Of a DNA stretch of 64,000 nucleotides, positions 61,101-64,000 are shown one piece after another (position 1 is the first letter of the stretch; every line of letters begins with the position of its first letter). The DNA comes from Apricaphanius iberus. Taxonomy: Eukaryota; Chordata; Actinopteri; Cyprinodontiformes; Aphaniidae. The position numbers were made by a program, and so were the translations under genes. Location of the stretch: the NCBI GenBank assembly GCA_028564705.1, contig JAPXFQ010000828.1, positions 62,001 through 126,000 on the forward strand, written 5' to 3'. Under the pieces are notes generated by a model, which was given only the letters and a program-made list of their open reading frames with translations, was not told where the DNA came from and made no database searches.

Positions 61101-62727
61101 ACACAATCCTGTTCTTGTCTTTTTTTACTGCTTGAGAGAATAAAAAACATTACAGTTGGAATCACACTACAGATTCTTTTTTAAAAAGACTCAAAATTAG
61201 ACTATCCTATGAAACATAAATTGTTAGGGAGGGATGTTCCTCCGTCTGAGAGACAGGACTATTTAAACAAATATCATTCAAACACTACATTAAAATTTTT
61301 GTTTCAAAATCCATTGTTGAAAATCTGGGTTATGGAAAAGCATGATAATAGTCAGACCGTCTCTATAGGCCCTTTAAAAAATGTTAATCCCCACTGTTCA
61401 CAAGTCAAAAAATCCTGACGTATAGATTTGGGCAATATTACCCTGGCTGGATTGAGGTTAGAACTAGTTCTTGCTAAGGATGATATTCCACAGAATTGCC
61501 AGCATGTCAGAAAGAAAAAATGAAATATAAAAAGACCAACATAGTTATTGACTCTAATTAAGGAGAATAATTTTATATCAAAACAAAAACAAACAAAAAA
61601 AACTTAAATAGGAATAAAAAATGTTTTTTAGATTACTCTTAAGTAAAACCACGAACAAAGAAAGCTATAGTTTGGAAGTCAAAGTAAAACAAATTTCTTC
61701 CACCTGGAAAGTGGAGTATTTGAAAAACACAAGTTTAAACTGTGAGTAAACAAATATTACTGCTTGCAAGACTGCATCCCATCAACAATTTATGATATCA
61801 GCAAGAACTTCCAAATAGAGAGTTAAACTGCTGTGAATGAAAGAAGTCCTCAGAGAAGCAGAACCATCTCCTGAAAAGGATTTAACAAGCTGATTGAGTG
61901 CAGAGCTTGGTGGGGAATGAAAGCAGTCAAAAGTCAGAGTTTCTGTACACATAGTGAGATAAAGATTTCTGAATTCTGGCCATATGTAAAGAGAGGCGGC
62001 GAAAAGCCACTAAGGATGAAGAAAATATCAAGGTTAACCACTGATTTCCACTGCATACACTTCGCTCTGCTCCGGCATGCACTCTTCAGCAAAAACGCTT
62101 CTGTTGTGATCAATAAGAGCATTTCCACTGCAAGTCAATCCGCAGATTCATCAGGCTTTTACTGTTAAGCCCCCAAATCGGCCCAGAAGACAATCAAGAA
62201 GCACTTCCGATGCGTTCATAAGTCCAAAGAGAATATAAACAGGGTAAAATTAAGGCATTTGGGGCAGATTAAACCTTATTACAACCGGAATTTGTACTCC
62301 CCTGAGCACTCCCGTTCTATGGATACTGCCGAACGGCTCAAACTGGCTCCAAACATCTCAAGGGGAGTGAAAAAACACAAAAATTGCTAACAATAAGGTC
62401 CAGGTTGAAAAAACAACAACAGAATTTCCCTTTAAGGTGCCTTGATCAAAACTTTGATGTTTGGGTCCATGTCCAGGAACCTGCTTTGCAAATATATTAT
62501 TAATTGCTCACATTTATTATTGTCTACAGAATACCACAGAAACATCTGAATGAAGATCTAACCCTGAAGCCTTACAGTTAATAACGGATTCCAGATTCAT
62601 GAGTTAAGCACCTTCACCTGTGATTCATGTCTTACCTTTGGCATGGTCCTTATCCAGCTGGTTGGCCGTTTTCTTCCAGTCCTCAATCTTATCCTGAAGA
62701 GGAGTGATCAGACTCTCCATCAAAGCA
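24296..62727 (-). CDS. mtss2: mtss2/mtss1l (metastasis suppressor 1-like, I-BAR and WH2 protein), 5' partial, 11 exons
   Basis: The gene encodes a membrane-to-actin scaffold: an I-BAR (IMD) domain that binds PI(4,5)P2 membranes, a Ser/Pro-rich middle and a C-terminal WH2 motif that binds G-actin. The coding exons on the minus strand are 62727-62636, 60983-60909, 54764-54607, 51599-51492, 51405-51308, 49509-49236, 41730-41656, 34687-34439, 34019-33837, 28284-28119 and 25161-24296. They total 2344 nt, or 780 residues after one leading base. Every junction has AG/GT sites and a matching phase. Residue numbers in the exon entries count from the first complete codon here. The exons for the start codon and first I-BAR helices are outside the window, so the promoter cannot be seen. 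Text features such as the [20 protein letters not shown] block and the end SAPRIL favour MTSS2 over MTSS1. The junction SQ-VSDYD and the 249-nt exon recall MTSS1. Paralogue choice is about 85% sure. Confidence 0.93.
25782..26566 (+). pseudogene. Tc1 transposase pseudogene
   Basis: The N-terminal paired-like helix-turn-helix region reads [20 protein letters not shown] and [20 protein letters not shown], followed by a second region, [20 protein letters not shown]. The catalytic domain starts [13 protein letters not shown] (the first Asp of DDE is Glu here, WSEET for WSDET) and has [18 protein letters not shown]. Frameshifts follow, with [18 protein letters not shown] and [20 protein letters not shown] in another frame, so the second Asp is kept. 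The open frames are broken near 26006, 26334 and 26581, and the rest is separated by the nested element. Confidence 0.9.
26567..27332. mobile_element. TIR element (hAT-like) nested in the Tc1 transposase
   Basis: The ends are GGGCTCTCACTGTA and the reverse complement GGGCTCTCGCTGTA, a 14-bp inverted repeat with one mismatch. Inside both ends lie repeats of CCCGACCCGAACCC type, mirrored in opposite orientation. The hAT assignment rests on the terminal style only, because no 8-bp target duplication is visible. A Tc1 segment is also missing at the junction. Confidence 0.55.
28119..28284 (-). CDS. mtss2: mtss2 exon ([20 protein letters not shown]...)
   Basis: The exon is 166 nt, residues 438-492 plus the first base of a split codon. 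It reads [55 protein letters not shown]. This is among the most conserved parts of MTSS1 and MTSS2. The donor is ACAAG/GTGAGC and the acceptor is TGTCCTCAG. Reading across the junction gives SQ-VSDYD, as in MTSS1, whereas MTSS2 as I recall it has SQGSDYD. Confidence 0.95.
28285..33836 (-). other. mtss2: Intron of mtss2, no coding exon seen
   Basis: The interval holds no recognisable exon. Unassigned repeat-like blocks include a near-duplicate phrase TTGTATTTCCA(C/T)TA at about 30167 and 30425, a block starting GGGTGTTTCTCAATGCCAAGG near 30757, a TA run near 31121-31138, and a GC-richer block at 31640-32260 with a domain-less ORF. Confidence 0.4.
33837..34019 (-). CDS. mtss2: mtss2 exon ([10 protein letters not shown]...[12 protein letters not shown])
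   Basis: The exon is 183 nt with 61 codons, phase 0 at both ends (residues 377-437). It starts [20 protein letters not shown], has a middle rich in Asp, Glu, Gly and Ser, and ends [13 protein letters not shown] before GTAATT. MTSS2 has DWTKVG, LQRRKDR and RPRMSPATIAAK in the same order, so the exon is orthologous. The acceptor is AAATTCTTCAG/GAC. Confidence 0.94.
34439..34687 (-). CDS. mtss2: Probable in-frame cassette exon of mtss2, 83 residues (Ser/Pro/Thr-rich)
   Basis: A 249-nt open stretch (residues 294-376, phase 0 to phase 0) runs from acceptor GACTGCAG to donor GGAAG/GTTTGT. It contains [20 protein letters not shown], then [20 protein letters not shown], and ends with a Ser run and KVPMWK. 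The next exon starts DWSKAG. MTSS1 has an exon at this place ending in SWK before DWAKPG, but mammalian MTSS2 as I recall it goes straight from CSSPT to DWTK. This therefore looks like an ancestral cassette exon kept in the fish gene. The frame and both sites support it; the acceptor tract is only moderate. Confidence 0.72.
34880..36150 (-). mobile_element. Degenerate Tc1/mariner relic, antisense
   Basis: On the plus strand, phrases typical of the reverse complement of a fish Tc1-type transposase appear in order: TTTTCAAGATTTACTGTAGA, GCTTTGATCTAAACCATTTG, GGATTGCCCTGTATTTAGCT, CATCTATCTTCCCACTAACT, GCTTCATGGCTTGTGGTGAC, TACTCCAGAGTTACC, TTAAACTTCTCCACAGCTTC and AATTACACACAGGTGCACAT. No intact frame remains. 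Confidence 0.75.
36355..36480 (+). repeat. Teleost interspersed repeat, unassigned
   Basis: TTTTTCAACCCTGCCC, CCCTGCATATTTTAGATGTTTCCC and CTGATTTCAATTGATG follow the pattern of a common fish repeat. I cannot name the family. Confidence 0.35.
36521..36840 (+). mobile_element. CR1/L2-like LINE fragment (upstream piece)
   Basis: Frames read SDLDLN-like and [18 protein letters not shown] RT C-terminal text (TCAGCCTTCTATCACCTGAAGAAC). The piece is colinear with 54951-55120. It probably continues at 37474 after an insertion. Confidence 0.6.
37069..37206. mobile_element. Possible Harbinger-like MITE
   Basis: GTTTGTCCACACTACTGCG on the left and the reverse complement CCCCGTTTTCAGTCGTTTTA on the right, with several CGTTTTC/GAAAACG inverted blocks, resemble the element at 15929. 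No target duplication was found. Confidence 0.35.
37474..37983 (+). mobile_element. CR1/L2-like LINE 3' end
   Basis: The frame reads [12 protein letters not shown] text, then [29 protein letters not shown], and a 3' UTR ending TAAAGCACTTTGGATTACCC then GTGCCATACAAATAAAACTGG. This differs from the L2-like tail at 9649 and 48640, so it is a second LINE family. Stops break the frame. Confidence 0.75.
37984..40739 (-). other. mtss2: Intron of mtss2 with weak repeat signals
   Basis: No exon recognised. CAGTGTTGGGCGTCTTCC at 38241 begins an AGTAACT-rich block to about 38372, like the end of a common fish DNA transposon. The rest is AT-rich, and 39600-40500 shows no family I know. Confidence 0.35.
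40740..41108 (+). mobile_element. Tc1/mariner relic
   Basis: TGGCGGTTGTATCATGCTGTGG (SIMLW motif of Tc1 transposases), TGGAGCTAAATACAG and a terminal phrase TGTGAAAAATTTGAGGGGGG with GCACTACAG identify an old Tc1-like copy. No ORF remains. Confidence 0.6.
41656..41730 (-). CDS. mtss2: mtss2 exon, Ser-rich ([20 protein letters not shown]...)
   Basis: This 75-nt exon has 25 codons, phase 0 at both ends (residues 269-293), and is too short to stand out as an open reading frame. The minus strand shows an acceptor TCTAG, the reading [20 protein letters not shown] followed by SSPTT, and a GTAAGT donor. Human MTSS2 as I recall it has the same block between DITSQ and DWTKVG; MTSS1 does not. This is the best single piece of evidence for MTSS2 identity. 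The intron between it and the upstream exon carries the LINE at 42890-48640. Confidence 0.93.
41805..41910 (+). mobile_element. TTAA-type MITE, left end
   Basis: TTAAAGGGAAAGTATCATCA followed by TTTTTCAACATGGACCTTAT matches the left terminus of the MITE at 1905 (TTAA, AGGGAAA, CAACCTG.ACCTT). The right half is not obvious; the sequence passes into a different element at 41911. Confidence 0.5.
41911..42185. mobile_element. TIR element, about 275 bp
   Basis: CCTCGTTTCCACAGAGCGG on the left pairs with the reverse complement of the right end (GCCCCGTTTCCACAGGGCGG). The interior is GC-rich with an A run at 42042-42054. The exact ends and target duplication are not resolved. Confidence 0.5.
42932..43771 (+). 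pseudogene. LINE ORF1 with SGNH/GDSL-type esterase domain, one in-frame stop
   Basis: The first part (162 residues) opens [20 protein letters not shown], has a short zinc-knuckle-like or coiled region ([20 protein letters not shown]) and then the esterase: block [14 protein letters not shown], block [13 protein letters not shown] and block [16 protein letters not shown]. Ser, Asn and the Asp-His pair of the SGNH fold are all present. A TAG at 43418-43420 interrupts the frame, which resumes in the same frame directly after it and runs to 43771. CR1/L2 ORF1 esterases are established in vertebrate LINEs, where they may act on membranes or on ribonucleoprotein assembly. Confidence 0.85.
43899..44691. 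mobile_element. TIR DNA transposon (PIF/Harbinger-like) inserted between LINE ORF1 and ORF2, 793 bp
   Basis: The termini are CTGTGTGTCCACACCAAAAG and the reverse complement CTGTGTGTCCAGACCAAACA. TTA flanks both sides (43896-43898, 44692-44694), as expected for a TWA duplication. If the insert and one TTA are skipped, the LINE reading frame continues into ORF2. A minus-strand ORF (44610-44215) includes [20 protein letters not shown] then [14 protein letters not shown], like the MADF/Myb-type DNA-binding proteins encoded by Harbinger elements. Confidence 0.75.
44215..44610 (-). pseudogene. MADF/Myb-like fragment in the Harbinger-like element
   Basis: The C-terminal half of this 131-residue frame reads [20 protein letters not shown] and [18 protein letters not shown]. 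The pattern (E-I-L-I-N.V..H..L.D....YRDR..K) is that of the first two helices of MADF-like domains. The N-terminal part ([18 protein letters not shown]) overlaps the terminal region and is probably not coding. The domain is cut short at 44215. Confidence 0.5.
44695..47600 (+). pseudogene. LINE ORF2 pseudogene (APE endonuclease and reverse transcriptase)
   Basis: Readable in pieces: [15 protein letters not shown] and [15 protein letters not shown] (endonuclease start), [35 protein letters not shown], then [37 protein letters not shown] and the RT C-terminus ([20 protein letters not shown]). Frame breaks lie near 45180, 45487, 45799, 46057, 46700, 47030 and 47445. The CGVPQGSVLG block is damaged by a frameshift, and the catalytic motif reads [10 protein letters not shown], with one Asp lost. 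Confidence 0.9.
48662..48782. mobile_element. TTAA-type MITE, right half
   Basis: The segment ends ACTTCCCCTTTAA and contains GGTCCAGGTTGCAAAAATCT and GGCTCCAAATCT, matching the right parts of the copies at 1905-2300 and 62140-62435. It directly follows the 3' end of the LINE. Confidence 0.55.
49236..49509 (-). CDS. mtss2: mtss2 exon, Ser/Gly/Pro-rich region (...[15 protein letters not shown]...)
   Basis: The exon is 274 nt and encodes the last base of a split Ser codon plus residues 178-268. It contains [48 protein letters not shown] and [15 protein letters not shown]. The last two blocks match MTSS2 almost exactly. SHDSGF resembles a DSG-type phosphodegron, which is an inference only. The acceptor is a tandem CAGCAG: the first CAG starts the exon at 49509, and the second would start it at 49506 and drop one Ser without a frame change. 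The donor is CAG/GTATGA. Confidence 0.94.
50073..50098 (+). repeat. CA microsatellite
   Basis: Thirteen CA/AC units in an mtss2 intron. Confidence 0.95.
50170..50930. mobile_element. Non-autonomous Tc1-like element
   Basis: The left end has ATTGTAAAAGTATTCACA and the right end (reverse complement) CAGGGCCTTGTAAAAGTATT, with TA next to the right end. A small transposase remnant, CGGCAGCATCATGCTGTGGG (GSIMLWGW motif), lies at 50741-50768. A block at about 50330-50680 looks unrelated and may be a further insertion. Confidence 0.65.
51286..51300 (+). promoter_or_regulatory. mtss2: CA repeat directly after an mtss2 splice donor
   Basis: On the gene strand, CA repeats begin a few bases after the GT donor at 51307-51306. 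Intronic CA repeats at a 5' splice site are known hnRNP L binding sites. Its role here is inferred. Confidence 0.4.
51308..51405 (-). CDS. mtss2: mtss2 exon, post-I-BAR linker ([18 protein letters not shown]...)
   Basis: The exon is 98 nt, residues 145-176, and ends in the first two bases of a Ser codon. It reads [20 protein letters not shown], then [27 protein letters not shown] is invariant between MTSS1 and MTSS2 as I recall them, and SRKSSMC begins the Ser-rich regulatory region. The intron starts GTGCAAAC and runs almost at once into a CA repeat on this strand (TG on the plus strand, 51286-51300). Confidence 0.95.
51492..51599 (-). CDS. mtss2: mtss2 exon, end of I-BAR domain ([14 protein letters not shown]...)
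   Basis: The exon is 108 nt and exactly 36 codons, residues 109-144, with phase 0 at both ends. It reads [20 protein letters not shown], then [16 protein letters not shown]. The block [26 protein letters not shown] is a hallmark of the MTSS family, and the PPASEQ form is MTSS2-like (MTSS1 has PSSSEQ). The acceptor is CAATCAG and the donor is ACAG/GTGAAA. Confidence 0.95.
52512..52690. mobile_element. TTAA-bounded MITE, second family (copy 2)
   Basis: The ends are TTAAGTGCAA and TTGCACTTTTAA, a clear short inverted repeat with TTAA at both limits. It is colinear with 9441-9644, including GGCACTCCA, the TTTATACAG block and GGGGGTGAG. Confidence 0.65.
54607..54764 (-). CDS. mtss2: mtss2 exon, C-terminal I-BAR helix ([16 protein letters not shown]...)
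   Basis: The exon is 158 nt, residues 56-108, starting at phase 1 and ending at phase 0 before a GTGAGG donor. It reads [20 protein letters not shown], continues through [20 protein letters not shown], and ends [12 protein letters not shown]. It matches the MTSS1/MTSS2 helix ending CTFI..LQPVV closely. MTSS family members usually have NDMYLLLEE where this one reads TDMCLLMEE, a mild divergence. The acceptor is TTTTAACGGCAG/GAC. Confidence 0.95.
54951..55120 (+). mobile_element. CR1/L2-like LINE fragment
   Basis: The sequence is colinear with 36521-36680 (TACCCTCAGATATTAATAAA, TGGGTTGTACAACTACACTC, GTTATAATGGACTCAGACAT). The frame reads [20 protein letters not shown], as in RT C-terminal domains. 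It is broken and fused to a Tc1 relic. Confidence 0.6.
55125..55245 (-). mobile_element. Tc1/mariner relic, antisense
   Basis: GCAGTCTCAAGTCTTCTGGT, TTCCTGTATTTAGCTTCGAC and CAACAGCCTGGTGCTGCTAC follow the antisense text of the same transposase family seen at 34880-36150. Confidence 0.5.
55430..55609. mobile_element. hAT-like MITE, 180 bp, with 8-bp target duplication
   Basis: The ends are TACGGCTGGGCAGTAT and the reverse complement TAGGGCTGGGCGATAT. The 8-bp duplication TAAGAAGC flanks both sides (55422-55429 and 55610-55617), exactly as hAT elements leave. The interior contains blocks rich in ATCG and ACCG. Confidence 0.85.
55618..58902 (-). other. mtss2: Intron of mtss2 with minor repeats
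   Basis: No exon recognised apart from the candidate microexon at the far end. A TTCTTG hexamer-like repeat lies at about 56363-56393. The block at 55780-56100 looks like an old coding relic with many stops, but I could not assign it. Confidence 0.4.
57727..57968 (+). repeat. Teleost interspersed repeat
   Basis: GGTAAATGGACTGAACTTAT, CAAAGCGCTTTACATTGAAG, CCCATTCACACTCATTCATA, GTGCCTTGCCCAGGGGCAC and CTGAGCCACAGTCGCCC are a common fish repeat whose formal family name I am not sure of. It has no coding potential. Confidence 0.65.
58903..58911 (-). CDS. mtss2: Candidate 9-nt mtss2 microexon (adds about three residues, E-V-Q)
   Basis: In the intron between the KKARK and GRGD exons, the minus strand shows an AG acceptor (58913-58912), nine bases, and a strong GTAAGTAT donor from 58902. 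The nine bases keep phase 1 on both sides and would turn KKARK-GRGD into KKARK-EVQ-GRGD. MTSS1 as I recall it has VDAQ at the same point, which supports a shared alternative microexon. The upstream intron is strikingly pyrimidine-rich on this strand (59070-58975), as is usual for regulated microexons. The immediate acceptor context (CATGTAATAG) is weak, so transcript evidence would be needed to confirm it. Confidence 0.5.
58975..59070 (-). promoter_or_regulatory. mtss2: Pyrimidine-rich intronic tract upstream of the candidate microexon
   Basis: On the gene strand this is dominated by CTCT, CCCT and TTCC runs (purine runs GGGAGAGAGA on the plus strand). Such tracts upstream of microexons bind PTB-type and SRRM4-linked regulators. 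This is an inference from position and composition. Confidence 0.4.
59071..60908 (-). other. mtss2: Intron of mtss2, no further exon or repeat family seen
   Basis: AT-rich sequence with no recognised coding or transposon text. Confidence 0.4.
60909..60983 (-). CDS. mtss2: mtss2 exon, basic I-BAR segment ([18 protein letters not shown]...)
   Basis: The exon is 75 nt and encodes residues 31-55, with split codons at both ends (phase 1 to phase 1). It reads (E)[17 protein letters not shown], then LQKKARK. This Lys/Arg-rich stretch is the membrane-binding region of the IMD in this family and is nearly identical to MTSS1. Its end, KKARK joined to GRGD, is where the candidate microexon at 58903-58911 would insert. 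The donor is AAAG/GTAAGA. Confidence 0.95.
60984..62139 (-). other. mtss2: Intron of mtss2, no exon seen
   Basis: AT-rich sequence; the short ORFs show no domain or phase-compatible splice sites that I trust. Confidence 0.4.
62140..62435. mobile_element. TTAA-type MITE, 5'-damaged copy
   Basis: The right end GAATTTCCCTTTAA is intact. The interior (GAAGCACTTCC, GAGAATATAAACAGGGTAAA, CTGAGCACTCCCGTTCTATGG) matches 2050-2170. The left inverted repeat is lost. Confidence 0.7.
62636..62727 (-). CDS. mtss2: mtss2 exon, I-BAR helix ([11 protein letters not shown]...)
   Basis: This is the most upstream coding exon in the window (92 nt, residues 1-30). It follows a pyrimidine-rich acceptor ending in CTCTAG and ends at the donor AAAG/GTAAG. 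The first base completes a codon from an exon outside the window, and the last G starts a split Glu codon. The translation reads [19 protein letters not shown] and then [11 protein letters not shown]. It aligns without gaps to the MTSS1 segment ALIDCLINPLQEQMEEWKK, which lies in a long I-BAR helix. The charged heptad pattern fits a BAR-type antiparallel coiled coil. Confidence 0.95.
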
Positions 62728-63414
62728 CTAGAGGAGAAAGAGAAATGGAGTCATAACATGCTTGAATCACAACAAACCTCAGTCAAAAAGTGTGTCCCCC
62801 TTAGCGGAACTTCAGGGTAAATTTGACCGGATCTTCATTTATCAGAATAAATCTGTTGGCCCAGTCCTTTCAACAAAAAGGTGCCCACAGCAGCAGTAAT
62901 AACAAGAGATAAGCAGCGGAAGAAGTAGGGATGGTTGTAGGGATAAACTGCTTCGCCAACAACTCTTACAATTTTACAAAACAAGTTATTCACCAACGTC
63001 TGCAGATACAATTTTCCCTTTGAGTCACAACCAATCAGCATGACTTAACCACAGCACCCAGTGACAATAGCTCCATCTCCAAGGTTCATAGTCCACTAGT
63101 TTCTGAAATGGCCATCCTGTTGGGCCACTTGGTGCAGTGTAGATACACAGGAATGTCCGATAAAATTACCCTGAATTTATCATAGTAGAAACATGCGTGT
63201 CTCGGAGACATAGAGGTGTTCACAACTGTCTAGATGTATTTAGCCTGAAAAGAATAATCTAATAACACCGCATTTCATTCGATCACTTTATGTGGTTCAT
63301 TATTGCTTATCTACCAATCCCGACAGATTGTAGGGCAGCAGCATTAGTAAACCTACATCATGGCGAACAAGACTTTCTTTCAACAATGCTGTTCATATTA
63401 CCAGTTTTTGATCA
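62728..63414 (-). other. mtss2: Intron of mtss2, no exon seen
   Basis: The next upstream exon should encode the MTSS block ending KLRQFSS before ALMESL, and no such text is visible here or to the window edge. Confidence 0.5.
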
Positions 63415-63700
63415 AAGCCAGATTTAGGTGCTTTGCCACAGATTCTCCCACCTAAGCAGGAAATGTTTGCCGCTCCTCCAGAGATCCTATGGCTCTCTTT
63501 GGCCGTTTCTCTGATTAAGGTTCTCCTTGCCTCGCCCCTAATCTTACATGAATGCCCATGTCTTTGCAGGCTGTCATGTCTTCTTGATGCTGTTTATTCA
63601 CTAATGTTCGCTAATAAACCTTGCAGGCCCTCACAGAACACCTGGATTTATGTAGAAGTTAAATAACAGATACATTGGGTTTTCCTTAATTTTATTTCGG
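63415..63700 (-). mobile_element. Tc1/mariner relic, antisense
   Basis: CACAGATTCTCCCACCTAAG, CTCCTCCAGAGATCC, TTCTCTGATTAAGGTTCTCC and CTTCTTGATGCTGTTTATTC are the antisense of a Tc1-type transposase N-terminal region. No frame remains. Confidence 0.65.
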
Positions 63701-63883
63701 GGACTGTTTTCAATTTATTGCCAAACTTCATGAGATATCATTATAAAAGGTTTTTACAATTAAAACTCTTCATGTTTCGTATCGGTTCAAAGTTAGTCCA
63801 TTACCATTACATAACTTTGTTAGTCTAGTACATATCATATAATAAAATACATTCATGTTTGAATTTTTAAGGACAGAAAATAG

Positions 63884-64000
63884 GGCTGTACAATATAGAA
63901 AAAGAACATATCGATAAAGAAATAGTCATATTGATCGATATCGATAATTATCGATAAATATCACAAAATGTAAAATTTATGTTTTGAGTGGCTCCCTGGT
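63884..64000 (+). mobile_element. Possible hAT-like MITE end, cut by the window edge
   Basis: TAGGGCTGTACAATATAG followed by repeated ATCGATA motifs resembles other TAGGGCTG-type ends. The other end is outside the window. Confidence 0.35.

Noticed and set aside
63433..63666. Plus-strand 77-aa frame as a gene
   Set aside because: It is the antisense of a Tc1 transposase relic.

Overview
The window is vertebrate nuclear DNA and looks like a teleost fish. It has long introns, canonical GT/AG splice sites, a vertebrate-specific gene, and a dense load of fish-type transposons (L2/CR1-like LINEs, Tc1/mariner, PIF/Harbinger, hAT and piggyBac-like elements). There are no operons, CRISPR arrays or prokaryotic genes. 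The species cannot be fixed from the sequence.

Only one host gene is supported. It is the 3' two thirds of an MTSS1/MTSS2 (metastasis suppressor 1-like, ABBA) I-BAR/WH2 gene on the minus strand. Eleven coding exons run from 62727 down to the stop at 24296 and encode about 780 residues. The exons for the N-terminal half of the I-BAR domain lie beyond the right edge. Exon content (the C-terminal RIL, the KSSSS...CSSPTT exon, the ANRHSLVEK block) points to MTSS2/mtss1l rather than MTSS1. Splice phases are consistent throughout. Two exons are not expected from mammalian MTSS2 as I recall it: an in-frame 249-nt Ser/Pro-rich exon (34439-34687) and a candidate 9-nt microexon (58903-58911).

Layout from left to right. 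1-1279: 5' end of a piggyBac-like element on the minus strand. 1421-2300: two TTAA-bounded MITEs. 5118-8297: an L2-like fragment and a second jockey-superfamily LINE fragment. 8298-13722: a Harbinger-like region that contains a 5'-truncated L2-like LINE with an intact 871-aa reverse transcriptase ORF, whose 3' UTR carries a block of 28S rRNA sequence in antisense. 13723-24295: mostly unassigned sequence downstream of the gene, with a Harbinger-like MITE, a LINE tail and simple repeats. 24296-62727: the mtss2 exons, with introns filled by a Tc1 element disrupted by a TIR element, an L2-like LINE with an ORF1 esterase domain broken by a Harbinger-like insertion, and several MITEs. 62728-64000: intron with a Tc1 relic.

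The protein links the plasma membrane to actin: the I-BAR domain senses and bends membrane, the Ser/Pro-rich middle is regulatory, and the C-terminal WH2 motif binds G-actin. The rest of the window is a record of repeat insertion, and the 28S/LINE chimera and the microexon deserve the closest look. All family assignments come from reading the sequence and from memory of families; no database search was run.
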